In this document: in pieces, positions 14,806-24,081 of the stretch
Layout: the number at the start of each line of letters is the position of its first letter
Position numbering within the stretch: position 1 is the first letter of the stretch
Source of the DNA: CAG-390 sp045546615
GTDB lineage: Bacteria > Bacillota > Clostridia > Oscillospirales > CAG-272
NCBI GenBank assembly: GCA_045546615.1
Contig: JAZQDD010000023.1
Location: 62,001-126,000, forward strand
DNA length: 64,000 nucleotides
Direction: 5' to 3'
Notes under the pieces: model-generated
Database searches by the model: none
The model's input: only the letters and a program-made list of their open reading frames with translations
What the model was told of the DNA's origin: nothing
Translations under genes and position numbers: made by a program

Positions 14806-15354
14806 TTAAGAATCATTCCTAATTTTCGGCTTATCACTTGAAAATCGCTCAATCGCTATCACAAGAACGGGAATCAGCACTATCTGCGCAATTATGCCGG
14901 GGATCGCCTTCGTAAACGCACCTGCAACGAACGCCGTCCAGCCAAACTCCGACTGACCGAGACCGTAAAGGACCGTACGCGCGCCGGCCCACACGAGCCG
15001 CCCCGCAAGCATTGCCGCAAGCAACGATACGTAGACAAAAACGCGCCTATTCGGAAGCCGCCTGTACAACAGCCCCGCCACAGCACCGTACGCAGCCAGC
15101 TCAAAGCACATAGCTACAGCATCGGGAACGAGGTGCGGCACACCGAAAAGGAATGAGCGAAGCAACGGGGCGCACAGACCGACCAACGCGCCGAACCACT
15201 GCCCGCAGAAAAAGCCGCAAAGCAGTACGGGAAAATGCATGGGGCATAGCATCTTGCCCACCTGCGGTATCTGACCCGTGAAAAACGGCAGAACAAGCGC
15301 AAGGGCGAGAAACATTGCCGCCGTTGCAGTTTTATGAATATTGACTCTATCCAT
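14806..15354 (-). CDS. ECF transporter S component
   Basis: Substrate-binding membrane subunit of an energy-coupling-factor vitamin importer; it would use a shared EcfAAT module encoded elsewhere. The 182 residues form about five to six membrane helices, with the characteristic QIPQVGKMLCPMHFPVLLCGFFCG stretch split around residues 28-51 and an Arg-containing GLCAPLLRSFLFGVP. Substrate cannot be assigned from sequence, and the 26-nt leader is too short for a vitamin riboswitch. GGAGG precedes the ATG. Confidence 0.85.
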   Translation of the reverse strand: MDRVNIHKTATAAMFLALALVLPFFTGQIPQVGKMLCPMHFPVLLCGFFCGQWFGALVGLCAPLLRSFLFGVPHLVPDAVAMCFELAAYGAVAGLLYRRLPNRRVFVYVSLLAAMLAGRLVWAGARTVLYGLGQSEFGWTAFVAGAFTKAIPGIIAQIVLIPVLVIAIERFSSDKPKIRNDS

Positions 15355-15386
15355 TTACGCCGCCTCCGTGCAACCAATTTTATTAC

Positions 15387-15415
15387 ATTATATCATAAAG
15401 GCAAAGCATATTCAA
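15387..15415 (-). promoter_or_regulatory. Promoter of the ECF S component
   Basis: Minus-strand TTGAAT (15410-15415), 17-bp spacer, TATAAT (15387-15392). Confidence 0.8.
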
Positions 15416-15480
15416 TATAAATTTATCAAAATTATCATTCATAGCTTGGCTTTATCTGCTTAATCGGAATGAAAGCAAAT

Positions 15481-15702
15481 GGGGCTGATTCATTCAGCGC
15501 AGAACAAAAACACACAAATAATTTAACAAAGAAAAGACCGCTTTTTCCGTCTGATATGATGGAGAAAGCGGTTTTTAAGGTAGAAATCCTCGCGGATTTC
15601 GATTTTTATTTGTGTTTTTTAGCTGCGCTTTGGCTCTCTACCGTATATCTATACGCCGACGAGAACCAAAGCGCGACTTCTGCATCTTAATGACTCAGCC
15701 CC
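15481..15702 (+). mobile_element. MITE-like element, copy 1 (222 bp)
   Basis: Imperfect terminal inverted repeats GGGGCTGATTCATTCAGCGC... / ...TGCATCTTAATGACTCAGCCCC. It has no coding potential. Internal hairpins include AAGACCGCTTTTTCC...GGAGAAAGCGGTTTT and GAAATCCTCGCGGATTTC. A relative sits at 38004-38223 in the same orientation. The GGGGCTGTCTCA-type ends resemble those of IS1182-like elements, which may mobilise it; this is inference. The copy lies 9 bp beyond the malQ stop and may terminate malQ transcription. Confidence 0.8.
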
Positions 15703-15711
15703 ATTGATATT

Positions 15712-17199
15712 TTACGCGCGGTGAGTGGATGTCGCGATCTCTGCGATCTTCTCCTTTATATTACGGCGCTTGTAATTCTTTTTCATTCTCCATTGCCAGT
15801 TGCCCTCGGCAAGTGAGGGGGTATTCATCCTCGCCTCGGCATTTTCAAGCTCGAGGTAGTCCTGCATGGGAACAACGGCAAGATTGGCTCTGCTGCGCAT
15901 TGCCGACTCAATAACGGCGCACGTGCCGCTTTGACCGACTCTGCGGTGAGTGTATTTGTCAAATCTCTTTTTGTACACGCCCTCAAGGTTCTTGTACCAC
16001 GTTGCGGTACAATCGGAGTCGTGAGAACCGGGATATACCACGCAGTTGTCGGTGGTGTACATACGGGGGAGATATTCGCTATTCTCCTCCAAGTATGCAA
16101 ACTGCAGTATCTTCATTCCGGGGAATCCCGTAAACGCGAGAAGCTCGCGCACGTCATCGGTAATAAATCCGAGATCCTCGGCAATTATCTTTGACTTGGG
16201 GTGAGCGGTGCGGATAGCCGTAAACAGCTCCTTACCGGGGGCGCTTACCCAACCGCCTCTATGCGCTGTCGCGTCGCCATAAGGAATAGAATAGAAGGAA
16301 GCAAAGCCCCTGAAATGGTCAATGCGGAGTATGTCATAAAGCTCAAACGCCATACCGACTCTCTCACACCACCATGCAAAATTCTCCGCCTTCATCAGCT
16401 CCCAATTGTATATCGGGTTGCCCCAGAGCTGACCGTCGGGCGAGAATGCGTCGGGCGGACAACCCGCAACAACGGTGGGATTGAAGTTCTCGTCAAGCAA
16501 AAACTGCTTGGTATTGCGCCAAACGTCCATACTGTCGTGGGCAACGTATATCGGCATATCACCGATCACAAGGATCTTTTTGGAATGAGCGTATTTAAGA
16601 AGCGACTTCCACTGAGTCATAAAGGCATACTGTACCCATTTCCAAAAGCCAATGTCTTCGGCAAAATCTGCCACCCATTTCTTTGCTCTTTCATAATCGC
16701 GGTGCTCCGCGCCCCATTCAGTCCACGCACGGTGGTTGTAGTAACCCTTGAGCGCCATAAAGAGCGCGTAATCGTCAAGCCATGCGGCGTTTTTAGCGCA
16801 AAATCTATCGTATTTTTTGCCGCCCTTAAAGCGAGAATACGCCTTGCGCAGTACGGCATATCTCGTGTTAAACAGCCAGCCGTAGTCAACACGCTCCGTG
16901 TCATGCTCCGCCTCGGCAAGCTCGTCAGCGGTGAGAAGTCCCTCGCCGTAAAGCGTAGGAAGGTCGATAAAATAGGGATTGCCCGCTACCGACGCAGGAG
17001 ACTGATACGGGCTGTCCCCGTAGGAAGTAGGATTGAGGGGAAGTACCTGCCAGCATTTCTGATGCGTGTCAGCCAGAAAATCCACAAACTCATAGGCTTC
17101 CTTGCCGAAAGAGCCGATACCGTATTTAGATGGCAAACTGCTTATGGGAAGAAGAATGCCGCACTTATGTGAAAATCCAAAATTTTTATTATCCTTCAT
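15712..17199 (-). CDS. malQ: 4-alpha-glucanotransferase (amylomaltase, GH77)
   Basis: Transfers alpha-1,4-glucan segments during maltodextrin or glycogen metabolism, in the cytoplasm. The 495-residue GH77 enzyme starts with CGILLPISSLPSKYGIGSFG and has QVLPLNPTSYGDSPYQS, the nucleophile motif ILRIDHFRGF, the acid/base IIAEDLGFIT and the third carboxylate in PGSHDSDC. It is monocistronic, with AGGAG before the ATG. No other maltodextrin genes are adjacent. Confidence 0.95.
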   Translation of the reverse strand: MKDNKNFGFSHKCGILLPISSLPSKYGIGSFGKEAYEFVDFLADTHQKCWQVLPLNPTSYGDSPYQSPASVAGNPYFIDLPTLYGEGLLTADELAEAEHDTERVDYGWLFNTRYAVLRKAYSRFKGGKKYDRFCAKNAAWLDDYALFMALKGYYNHRAWTEWGAEHRDYERAKKWVADFAEDIGFWKWVQYAFMTQWKSLLKYAHSKKILVIGDMPIYVAHDSMDVWRNTKQFLLDENFNPTVVAGCPPDAFSPDGQLWGNPIYNWELMKAENFAWWCERVGMAFELYDILRIDHFRGFASFYSIPYGDATAHRGGWVSAPGKELFTAIRTAHPKSKIIAEDLGFITDDVRELLAFTGFPGMKILQFAYLEENSEYLPRMYTTDNCVVYPGSHDSDCTATWYKNLEGVYKKRFDKYTHRRVGQSGTCAVIESAMRSRANLAVVPMQDYLELENAEARMNTPSLAEGNWQWRMKKNYKRRNIKEKIAEIATSTHRA

Positions 17200-17327
17200 T
17201 TCGATCTCCTAAAATCAATACTCTTGCGCAAAAATTGCCCACACGGCTTACCGTTCGAGCTTTTTTACATATATATTTTATCATTAAAACACAAAAATGT
17301 CAAGCCTTAAAGGGCTTTTAGGGGGAG

Positions 17328-17906
17328 CTACGCAAGCTCAAAAAACACCGACACGCATATTCCAAGTGCCGCCGATATAATGATGAGCGCGATAGATGGT
17401 ATTTTCTTTTTAAATATTGTCCGCGAACCGATGCAGATCACCGCCAAAAGCGCAAAAATCGTTATGGAAACTCTGCTCGGTGAGAACGCAAGCGGATATG
17501 AATATCCTGCACTTTTAGCCGCCAGCACAGCTCCCGCAGAGAGTATGAGCGCAACGATAACGGGTTTTACCCCCGAAAGAAATCCGCGAAAATGCTTGTT
17601 ATCCGTAAGCCCTTTGAGCAAGGATGCAACGAGCAAAATGATAATAAAAGACGGCATTACAACGCCAAGAGTTGCCGCGATGCTTCCAAGCATACCGCCC
17701 TGCGACGAGCCGATGTACGTCGCCATATTGACCGCAATAGGTCCGGGCGTTGACTCACAAACGCCGAGAAAAGCGTAAAACTCGCTCTCGCCAAGCCAGC
17801 CGTAGCTCGTTACCGTTTCCTCGATAAGCGGTATCATTCCGAATGCGCCGCCGAAGCAGAAAAGCCCTATCTTGAAAAATTCAAGGAAAAGAGTGAGATA
17901 TATCAT
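17328..17906 (-). CDS. Chromate transporter family protein, second half
   Basis: A short CHR-family membrane protein of 192 residues with about six helices. The family motif FKIGLFCFGGAFGMIPLIEE at the N-terminus and ESTPGPIAVNMATYIGSSQGG are both present. Its start overlaps the stop of the companion gene by 4 nt (ATGA). Paired short CHR proteins work together as the two halves of full-length ChrA. The substrate is unknown; chromate export is documented for only some members. Confidence 0.85.
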   Translation of the reverse strand: MIYLTLFLEFFKIGLFCFGGAFGMIPLIEETVTSYGWLGESEFYAFLGVCESTPGPIAVNMATYIGSSQGGMLGSIAATLGVVMPSFIIILLVASLLKGLTDNKHFRGFLSGVKPVIVALILSAGAVLAAKSAGYSYPLAFSPSRVSITIFALLAVICIGSRTIFKKKIPSIALIIISAALGICVSVFFELA

Positions 17907-18460
17907 TTTCCACCCCCGCCTCTTGCAAGCGATGAGGCTATCACGCCAACTACACCGCCCGCAAGTATTAAAAATACGGAGCTGAAGCTCGCCCCCGTAA
18001 GCTCAAGCACTATCATGAGGGCGAAAACTGCAACAAAACATATCAGATTCAGCGGAGTTTTTTTCATTTTACGAAGCATTTCCGCGCCCGCCGAAAGAAT
18101 AAGAAAAGCGACGGCGCATTTTATGCCCACGAAGGCGTACGCAACGTATTTATTAGCCATAAAGGCATCAAGAAAAAGTGAAATGCAATATATGACGATG
18201 AGCGACGGTAACACCACACCCACCGTTGCCGCGAGGCTTCCTAAAAAGCCCCTTCTCTTGTAGCCCACATACGTTGCAAGGTTTATGGCAATAGGTCCGG
18301 GAGTCGACTCGGCAATAGCGATGACCTCAAGAAGTCCATCCTCGTCAAGCCATTTCTTTTTTTCGACTACTACCTCACGGATATTGGATATCATAGCGTA
18401 TCCGCCGCCAAAGGTGAAAAGCCCTATTTTTAAAAAGGTAAGAAAAAGTGATAAAAGCAT
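17903..18460 (-). CDS. Chromate transporter family protein, first half
   Basis: A 185-residue partner of the gene at 17328-17906 with the same motifs (FLKIGLFTFGGGYAMISNIRE, AESTPGPIAINLATYVGYKRRG). The start is the ATG at 18458-18460, preceded by GAGG; an in-frame TTG 15 nt earlier lacks a site. The pair forms its own operon, with a clear promoter. Confidence 0.85.
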   Translation of the reverse strand: MLLSLFLTFLKIGLFTFGGGYAMISNIREVVVEKKKWLDEDGLLEVIAIAESTPGPIAINLATYVGYKRRGFLGSLAATVGVVLPSLIVIYCISLFLDAFMANKYVAYAFVGIKCAVAFLILSAGAEMLRKMKKTPLNLICFVAVFALMIVLELTGASFSSVFLILAGGVVGVIASSLARGGGGK

Positions 18461-18490
18461 ATCTACCTCTGTCAAAAATCAAGTAAGTTC

Positions 18491-18519
18491 ATTATATCAC
18501 AAATGAAAAACACTTTCAA
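18491..18519 (-). promoter_or_regulatory. Promoter of the chromate-transporter pair
   Basis: Minus-strand TTGAAA (18514-18519), 17-bp spacer, TATAAT (18491-18496). Confidence 0.8.
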
Positions 18520-18520
18520 C

Positions 18521-18558
18521 AAAAAACTGCCCAACCGAGACAGGTTGAGCAGTTTTTT
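18521..18558 (-). terminator. Terminator of the pyk-atp operon
   Basis: AAAAAACTGC / GCAGTTTTTT with inner AACC/GGTT pairs, directly after the atpC stop. Confidence 0.85.
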
Positions 18559-18962
18559 CATTTTCTTCGCTCCGCAACGCTGATGCGTGTAAGCGCGCGG
18601 GCAAGCCTTATCCTTGCGGCATCGACGGCGGCGCGGTCCTTTTTCTCCGCTATCGCCCGTTCTGCCCTTTCTTTAGCTTTTTTGGCTCTTTCAACGTCAA
18701 TTTCGTCAGGGAACTCAAGACAAACGGCGGCGATGCTGACCTTTCCGCCCTTTACGGACAAAAATCCACCCGCGCAAGCGGCACTGCGCTCGCCATCAAC
18801 AAGGGATATTTTGACCTCACCGATATCGAGCGGAGCAAAAAGGTCGGTATGTCCCGCAAGAATGCCTATCCTCCCCTCGGTCGTCACCACGCTGATCATA
18901 GTGGCGTTGCCGTCAAACTTTTTGCCCTCGGGGGTAACTATTTCAAGGTGAAATTCCTTCAT
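18558..18962 (-). CDS. atpC: F-type ATP synthase epsilon subunit
   Basis: Central-stalk subunit that links gamma to the c ring and inhibits hydrolysis. The 134 residues consist of an N-terminal beta sandwich (EIVTPEGKKFDGNATMISVVTTEGRIGILAGHTDL) and a C-terminal two-helix region rich in Ala, Arg and Lys (from about 90). Last gene of the operon, 1 nt after atpD. Confidence 0.95.
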   Translation of the reverse strand: MKEFHLEIVTPEGKKFDGNATMISVVTTEGRIGILAGHTDLFAPLDIGEVKISLVDGERSAACAGGFLSVKGGKVSIAAVCLEFPDEIDVERAKKAKERAERAIAEKKDRAAVDAARIRLARALTRISVAERRK

Positions 18963-18963
18963 T

Positions 18964-20364
18964 TCATTCCTCTTTCAGCTTTTTCGCCTTTGCTACCGCC
19001 TCGTCTATATCTCCGACAAAGAGGAACGCGGACTCGGGCAGATCATCGTGCATACCGTCAAGTATCTCACGGAAGCCCCTTATCGTCTCCTTGAGTGGCA
19101 CGTATCTTCCCTGCATGCCCGTAAACTGCTCCGCAACGGAGAAGGGCTGGGAGAGGAAGCGCTGTATCTTTCTGGCGCGGCTTACCGTCAGCTTATCCTC
19201 GTCGGAAAGCTCGTCCATACCCATAATCGCTATGATGTCCTGAAGCTCCTTGTAACGCTGAAGCACGCTCTGCACGTCGCGTGCGGTGCGGTAATGCTCC
19301 TCACCGACCGTTTCGGGCGCGAGCATTCTCGAGGTCGAATCAAGCGGATCTACCGCGGGATATATACCGAGCGACGAGATGCTTCTTGACAAAACGGTGG
19401 TTGCGTCAAGGTGCGCAAACGTAGTTGCGGGCGCGGGGTCCGTAAGGTCATCCGCAGGAACGTATACCGCCTGAACGGATGTAATAGAGCCTTTCTTTGT
19501 GGAGGTTATCCTCTCCTGAAGCGCACCCATTTCCGTAGCGAGAGTGGGCTGATATCCAACCGCAGACGGCATTCTGCCAAGGAGAGCCGAGACCTCCGAG
19601 CCTGCCTGCGTAAAGCGGTATATGTTGTCGATAAAGAGAAGCACGTCCTGCCCCTCTCTGTCTCTGAAATACTCCGCCATCGTAAGTCCCGACAGGGCAA
19701 CTCTCATTCTTGCCCCCGGGGGTTCATTCATCTGACCGTAAACGAGCGCAGTCTTTGACAGAACGCCCGATTCCTTCATTTCATTATAAAGGTCGTTACC
19801 CTCACGGGTACGTTCGCCGACTCCCGTAAATACGGAAAGACCGCCGTGCTGCTTTGCGATATTGTTGATAAGCTCCATTATAAGAACCGTCTTACCAACG
19901 CCCGCACCGCCGAAAAGACCTATCTTACCGCCCTTTGCGTAGGGTGCGATAAGGTCAACGACCTTGATGCCCGTTTCAAGCACCTCGCTCGTTCCGCTTT
20001 GCTCCGCGTATGAGGGCGGATCACGGTGGATACACCATTTTTCCGCGTCCTTTATCTCCTCGCCGTTGTCTATAACGTCGCCAAGAAGATTAAATATCCT
20101 GCCAAGCGTTTCTCTGCCGACGGGAACGCTGATACCGCTACCCGTATCGACCGCCTCAACACCGCGGCTCATGCCGTCAGTGGAGGACATGGCTATACAT
20201 CTTACTGTATCGTCTCCAAGCTGGCTTGCCACCTCGCAAACCACACGTCCGCCGTCGTGAGCTATCTCGATGGCGTTAAGAAGGGGCGGAAGATGTCCCT
20301 TTTCAAATTTTATATCAATAACAGGCCCTATTATCGATATGACCTTGCCGATATTTTTTTCCAT
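18964..20364 (-). CDS. atpD: F-type ATP synthase beta subunit
   Basis: Catalytic subunit of F1. The 466 residues contain the Walker A GGAGVGKTV (about 152-160), the catalytic GERTREGNDLY, Walker B LLFIDNIYRF and ALLGRMPSAVGYQPTL. The Asn in FIDNIYRF is normal for the family. Located between atpG (12-nt gap) and atpC. Confidence 0.97.
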   Translation of the reverse strand: MEKNIGKVISIIGPVIDIKFEKGHLPPLLNAIEIAHDGGRVVCEVASQLGDDTVRCIAMSSTDGMSRGVEAVDTGSGISVPVGRETLGRIFNLLGDVIDNGEEIKDAEKWCIHRDPPSYAEQSGTSEVLETGIKVVDLIAPYAKGGKIGLFGGAGVGKTVLIMELINNIAKQHGGLSVFTGVGERTREGNDLYNEMKESGVLSKTALVYGQMNEPPGARMRVALSGLTMAEYFRDREGQDVLLFIDNIYRFTQAGSEVSALLGRMPSAVGYQPTLATEMGALQERITSTKKGSITSVQAVYVPADDLTDPAPATTFAHLDATTVLSRSISSLGIYPAVDPLDSTSRMLAPETVGEEHYRTARDVQSVLQRYKELQDIIAIMGMDELSDEDKLTVSRARKIQRFLSQPFSVAEQFTGMQGRYVPLKETIRGFREILDGMHDDLPESAFLFVGDIDEAVAKAKKLKEE

Positions 20365-20376
20365 TGTGTTCCTTTC

Positions 20377-21210
20377 TTAAAGCGCTTCCGCGCCCGAAAC
20401 GATTTCTGTTATCTCCTGCGTTATTACGGATTGGCGCGCTCTGTTGAAGTTCAGCGTAAGTGCCTCTATCATTTCCTCGGCGTTTTTGTTAGCCGCATCC
20501 ATAGCCGTCCTGCGCGCGGCTGATTCAGCCGCCACAGACTGACATACGGCAAAATATAGCAAACCGCCGATGTAGTTGGGAACAGATGCGTCAAGCATCT
20601 CTTCCACATTTCCCTCAAGAAGAACGTCAGCGCCGCCCTCGCTTGCGGCAATGGGCAGAAGCGTGCGCCGCTTTACGCTTTGGGTAAGCATTGAAACAAA
20701 CTCGGTATAAACAAGCTCCACGCGGCGAAATCTTCCGTTTCCAAAATCACGGCAGACGGCGTGCGCCGCACTGAAGCAATCACCTATGCCAAGCTCTGCG
20801 GCGATCTCACAACCGCGCGAAAATATCTCACAGCCGCGATGAGAAAAATACTCAAGAGCCTTTTTTCCCATCGGAAGAAAGACCGCATTTTCATCGTCTG
20901 CTCTGAATTGCTTAAGCACGTTGGAGTTATATCCTCCCGCAAGCCCGCGGTCACCGGCGATAACGATATACAATACGTCCTCGCTCGCGCCCTCCTCAAA
21001 CCAAAGTGCGTTTTCACGCGCATCGGGAGAGGCGATAAGGGGTGCGAGAACCTCGTCAAGCACGCGGCAGTATTCCGCCGCATTCTCGGCGTTCTGACGC
21101 GCACGGCGAAGCTTTGAAGTCGCCACAAGCTCCATTGCCTTTGTTATCTGCATGGTGCTTTTGACGCTCTTCATCCTCGCCTTTATTTCATTCATTGATG
21201 CGCCCGACAT
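20377..21210 (-). CDS. atpG: F-type ATP synthase gamma subunit
   Basis: Rotor shaft of F1. The 277 residues start with MNEIKARMKSVKSTMQITKAMELVATSKLRRA after a five-residue extension and end with the conserved LNRARQ-type C-terminal helix (ALTLNFNRARQSVITQEITEIVSGAEAL). The ATG at 21208-21210 has AAAGGAG 6 nt upstream, which supports the longer start. Lies 11 nt after atpA. Confidence 0.95.
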   Translation of the reverse strand: MSGASMNEIKARMKSVKSTMQITKAMELVATSKLRRARQNAENAAEYCRVLDEVLAPLIASPDARENALWFEEGASEDVLYIVIAGDRGLAGGYNSNVLKQFRADDENAVFLPMGKKALEYFSHRGCEIFSRGCEIAAELGIGDCFSAAHAVCRDFGNGRFRRVELVYTEFVSMLTQSVKRRTLLPIAASEGGADVLLEGNVEEMLDASVPNYIGGLLYFAVCQSVAAESAARRTAMDAANKNAEEMIEALTLNFNRARQSVITQEITEIVSGAEAL

Positions 21211-21221
21211 TGCCTGCTCCT

Positions 21222-22742
21222 TTACAGATTATTCTCTGCCAAAAACTTTGTCTTGCAGGCGGAGATGGCTTCCTTCAAAGCCGCCTCGCTGTCGGCTGAC
21301 AGCTCACCGCTTTCTCTTATCGCGGCGAGAAGCTCTGCGCGTGTCGCAACGAGATATTCAAAAAGATACGTTTCCATTTCCCCGATTTTTCCCACGGGGA
21401 CGTCGGAAAGCATATTGTTTACCACGGCGTAAATGATAGCTACTTGAAGCTCAACGGCAACGGGAGTGTTTCTGCCCTGCTTTAGAACCTCAACTATTCT
21501 TGCGCCCTGCTCAAGCCGCGCCTTGGTGTCGGCATCAAGGTCTGAACCGAACTGCGCAAAGCTCTGAAGCTCGCGGTACTGCGAGTAAAGGAGCTTTAGC
21601 TGTCCCGCAACCTTCTTCATCGCCTTTATCTGCGCGTTTCCGCCGACACGGGACACCGAGATACCCGGATTTACCGCGGGGCGAACGCCCGAGTGGAACA
21701 GCTCACCCTCAAGGAATATCTGTCCGTCGGTAATGGAGATAACGTTCGTCGGAATGTACGCCGAAACGTCGCCCGCCTGCGTTTCGATAATGGGAAGCGC
21801 CGTCATTGAGCCGCCGCCGCACTCGGGCGAAAGCCTTGCCGCACGCTCAAGAAGTCTTGAGTGCAGATAGAAAACGTCGCCGGGATATGCCTCGCGTCCC
21901 GGAGGACGTCTGATGAGCAACGACAGTGCGCGGTAAGCCACCGCGTGCTTTGAAAGGTCGTCGTATATAATGAGAACGTCCTTGCCCTTATCCATAAAAT
22001 ACTCGCCCATAGCACAGCCCGAGTAGGGTGCTATATACTGAAGCGGCGAGGGGTCGGATGCTGTTGCAGATACAACTATGGTATAATCCATAGCTCCGCC
22101 GCGGCGCAGAGTTTCCACAACGCCCGTGACCGTAGACTGCTTTTGTCCTATGGCAACGTAGATACAAATAACGTCCTTTCCGCGCTGATTTATAATAGTA
22201 TCAGTCGCGATAACGGTCTTACCCGTTTGTCTGTCACCGATAATAAGCTCACGCTGACCTCTTCCGATTGGAACCATCGAGTCGATAGCCTTAATACCCG
22301 TTTGAAGCGGAACGGAGACCGATTTTCTCTCTATGATGCCGTAAGCCTTTCGCTCAATGGGGCTGTAAGTTTCAGTCTCAATAGGGCCCATAGCATCTAT
22401 GGGCTGACCGAGAGCGTCAACTACTCTGCCCACAAGCGCCTCGCCCACGGGAACGGACACGACTCTGCCCGTACGCTTTACTATACTGCCCTCGCTGATG
22501 CCCACGTCCTGTCCGAGAAGAACAACGCTGACGGAATTTTCCTCCAGATTGAGTGCCATTCCGTACGTACCGTTGCAGAACTCAAGCAGCTCTCCCGAGC
22601 AGCATTTTTCAAGTCCGTACACCTTGGATATACCGTCACCAACCGATATAACGTAGCCCGTTTCATCCTGCACTATACGGCTTGAATAATTCTTTATCTG
22701 TTCTTTTATGATCTTGCTGATGTCATCTGTTTTTGACCGCAT
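21222..22742 (-). CDS. atpA: F-type ATP synthase alpha subunit
   Basis: Non-catalytic nucleotide-binding subunit of F1. The 506 residues include GDRQTGKT (Walker A), LIIYDDLSKHAVAYR, RRPPGREAYPGDVFYLHSRLLERAA and the alpha signature PAVNPGISVSRVG. Lies 18 nt after atpH. Confidence 0.97.
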   Translation of the reverse strand: MRSKTDDISKIIKEQIKNYSSRIVQDETGYVISVGDGISKVYGLEKCCSGELLEFCNGTYGMALNLEENSVSVVLLGQDVGISEGSIVKRTGRVVSVPVGEALVGRVVDALGQPIDAMGPIETETYSPIERKAYGIIERKSVSVPLQTGIKAIDSMVPIGRGQRELIIGDRQTGKTVIATDTIINQRGKDVICIYVAIGQKQSTVTGVVETLRRGGAMDYTIVVSATASDPSPLQYIAPYSGCAMGEYFMDKGKDVLIIYDDLSKHAVAYRALSLLIRRPPGREAYPGDVFYLHSRLLERAARLSPECGGGSMTALPIIETQAGDVSAYIPTNVISITDGQIFLEGELFHSGVRPAVNPGISVSRVGGNAQIKAMKKVAGQLKLLYSQYRELQSFAQFGSDLDADTKARLEQGARIVEVLKQGRNTPVAVELQVAIIYAVVNNMLSDVPVGKIGEMETYLFEYLVATRAELLAAIRESGELSADSEAALKEAISACKTKFLAENNL

Positions 22743-22760
22743 CTTATCACCAACTTTACC

Positions 22761-23303
22761 TTAAATAACTGTTTTTTCAAGACTCTTTGCCAAGTCGTCA
22801 AGTCTGCGCTTTATCGTGCCGTCAAGCTGAACGCCCGAGTAACGCAGGGCAACACCGCCAAGCACCGAGGCATCCACCGTGTTCGTAATGACAGCGCATT
22901 TGCCCGTCGTTTTGTCTATCTTTTCCTTCATCGCCGCAAGCTGTGCCTCCGTCATCGGACGTGCCGTTACAGCCTCCACGCGCTCGATATTGTGGTATTC
23001 ATCGTATAAAAGCGAGAATTCCTCCACCGCCTCGTGAAGCGAGAAAAAGATACATTTGTCACACAAAAGCTTCAAAAAATTAACGCAATATCCGTCAAGA
23101 GCCGAAAATGCCTCGTCTATCAGAGCGTGCTTTTCCCCTCTTGATACGGCAGGGGTATCAAGCAGCTTAACGTAGTCGGGGTTTTCCCTGACCGCCGCCT
23201 GCGCCGCCTTGATATCAAGGCTTATCTCCTCTACTCTGCCCGCCTCCTCGGCGGCAAGAAAGAGAGCCCGTCCGTACTCGCCGTAGCCCCTCATATCACT
23301 CAC
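22761..23303 (-). CDS. atpH: F-type ATP synthase delta subunit
   Basis: Peripheral-stalk subunit binding the top of F1. The 180 residues show the OSCP/delta pattern: an N-terminal helical bundle (YGRALFLAAEEAG) and the C-terminal signature DASVLGGVALRYSGVQLDGTIKRRLDDL. Its start overlaps the end of atpF by 8 nt. Confidence 0.95.
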   Translation of the reverse strand: MSDMRGYGEYGRALFLAAEEAGRVEEISLDIKAAQAAVRENPDYVKLLDTPAVSRGEKHALIDEAFSALDGYCVNFLKLLCDKCIFFSLHEAVEEFSLLYDEYHNIERVEAVTARPMTEAQLAAMKEKIDKTTGKCAVITNTVDASVLGGVALRYSGVQLDGTIKRRLDDLAKSLEKTVI

Positions 23304-23796
23304 CCATTCCCGAGATGAAGCTGTCTATAAGGTCGGCGTGCTCCGCCTCGTTAATATCTCTTTCGATAACGGCGGCGGCAATATCTATTGCCATTCCCGA
23401 AACCTCGTCCTTAACCTCGTTTATAGCGCGCTTTTTCTCAAGCTCTATCTGCTCCTCGGCACGCTTTAGCGTACGCTCCGCCCTGTCGCTTGCTTCCTTG
23501 AGGATCTCCTCCTCTTTTTTGTGCGCGAGCTTTACGGTGTTTTTCAGATATTCCTCGCCTTCAGCCTTGACTTGATCGAGCTTCCACTCGTATTCAGCCT
23601 TGGTCTTTGCGGCGTCGGTGCGATATCCCTCTGCCTCGCTGTAAATGTCGTCTATCTCCTTCTGCCTTGACTCTATCATATTCATAATAGGAGCAAAAAG
23701 CAGCTTGCGGAGTATAAAGTAAAGGATAAGCAGATTACACCAGGCGAATATCATAGTCCAGAAATTGACGCCTATAAACTGTTCAAATCCTTCCAT
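23296..23796 (-). CDS. atpF: F-type ATP synthase b subunit
   Basis: Membrane-anchored peripheral stalk. The 166 residues have one N-terminal membrane helix (FWTMIFAWCNLLILYFILRKLLF) and a long charged coiled coil (about 45-150, rich in Glu/Lys/Arg). It lies between atpE and atpH, overlapping atpH by 8 nt. Confidence 0.95.
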   Translation of the reverse strand: MEGFEQFIGVNFWTMIFAWCNLLILYFILRKLLFAPIMNMIESRQKEIDDIYSEAEGYRTDAAKTKAEYEWKLDQVKAEGEEYLKNTVKLAHKKEEEILKEASDRAERTLKRAEEQIELEKKRAINEVKDEVSGMAIDIAAAVIERDINEAEHADLIDSFISGMGE

Positions 23797-23814
23797 AGAT
23801 CTCCTCCGAAGCTA

Positions 23815-24060
23815 TTAGCTGATCTTGAAGAAAATCAGAAGAAGCGAAACTACCAAGGAGTAAATACCCGTAGTCTCGGTAACGGCGCATCCGAGTATCA
23901 TATTTGTACGCAGATTGCCTGCCGCCTCGGGCTGACGAGCCATACCCTCAAGCGCCGCGCTTACAGCGCGTCCCTCTCCGATTGCGGGGCCGATAGCGCC
24001 GATACCCATGCAAAGTCCTGCACCAAGTGCTCTTGCTGCTGCAATAATTGCTGTTTCCAT
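23815..24060 (-). CDS. atpE: F-type ATP synthase c subunit with two-carboxylate ion site
   Basis: Forms the membrane rotor ring. The 81 residues make two helices joined by the RQPEA loop. Helix 1 contains GPAIGEG with Pro25 and Glu29; helix 2 contains TETTGIY with Glu62, Thr63, Thr64 and Tyr67. Aligning by the loop, Glu62, Thr63, Thr64 and Tyr67 fall at the positions of Glu65, Ser66, Thr67 and Tyr70 of the Na+-binding Ilyobacter c subunit. Glu29 replaces its Gln32, as in the two-carboxylate Fusobacterium rotor. Na+ coupling is therefore likely but not proven. Confidence 0.95.
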   Translation of the reverse strand: METAIIAAARALGAGLCMGIGAIGPAIGEGRAVSAALEGMARQPEAAGNLRTNMILGCAVTETTGIYSLVVSLLLIFFKIS

Positions 24061-24081
24061 AATTGTTATCCTCCAAAATTT

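Noticed and set aside
15355..15470. A vitamin riboswitch in front of the ECF S component
   Set aside because: The mapped promoter leaves a leader of about 26 nt, too short for any known vitamin riboswitch.
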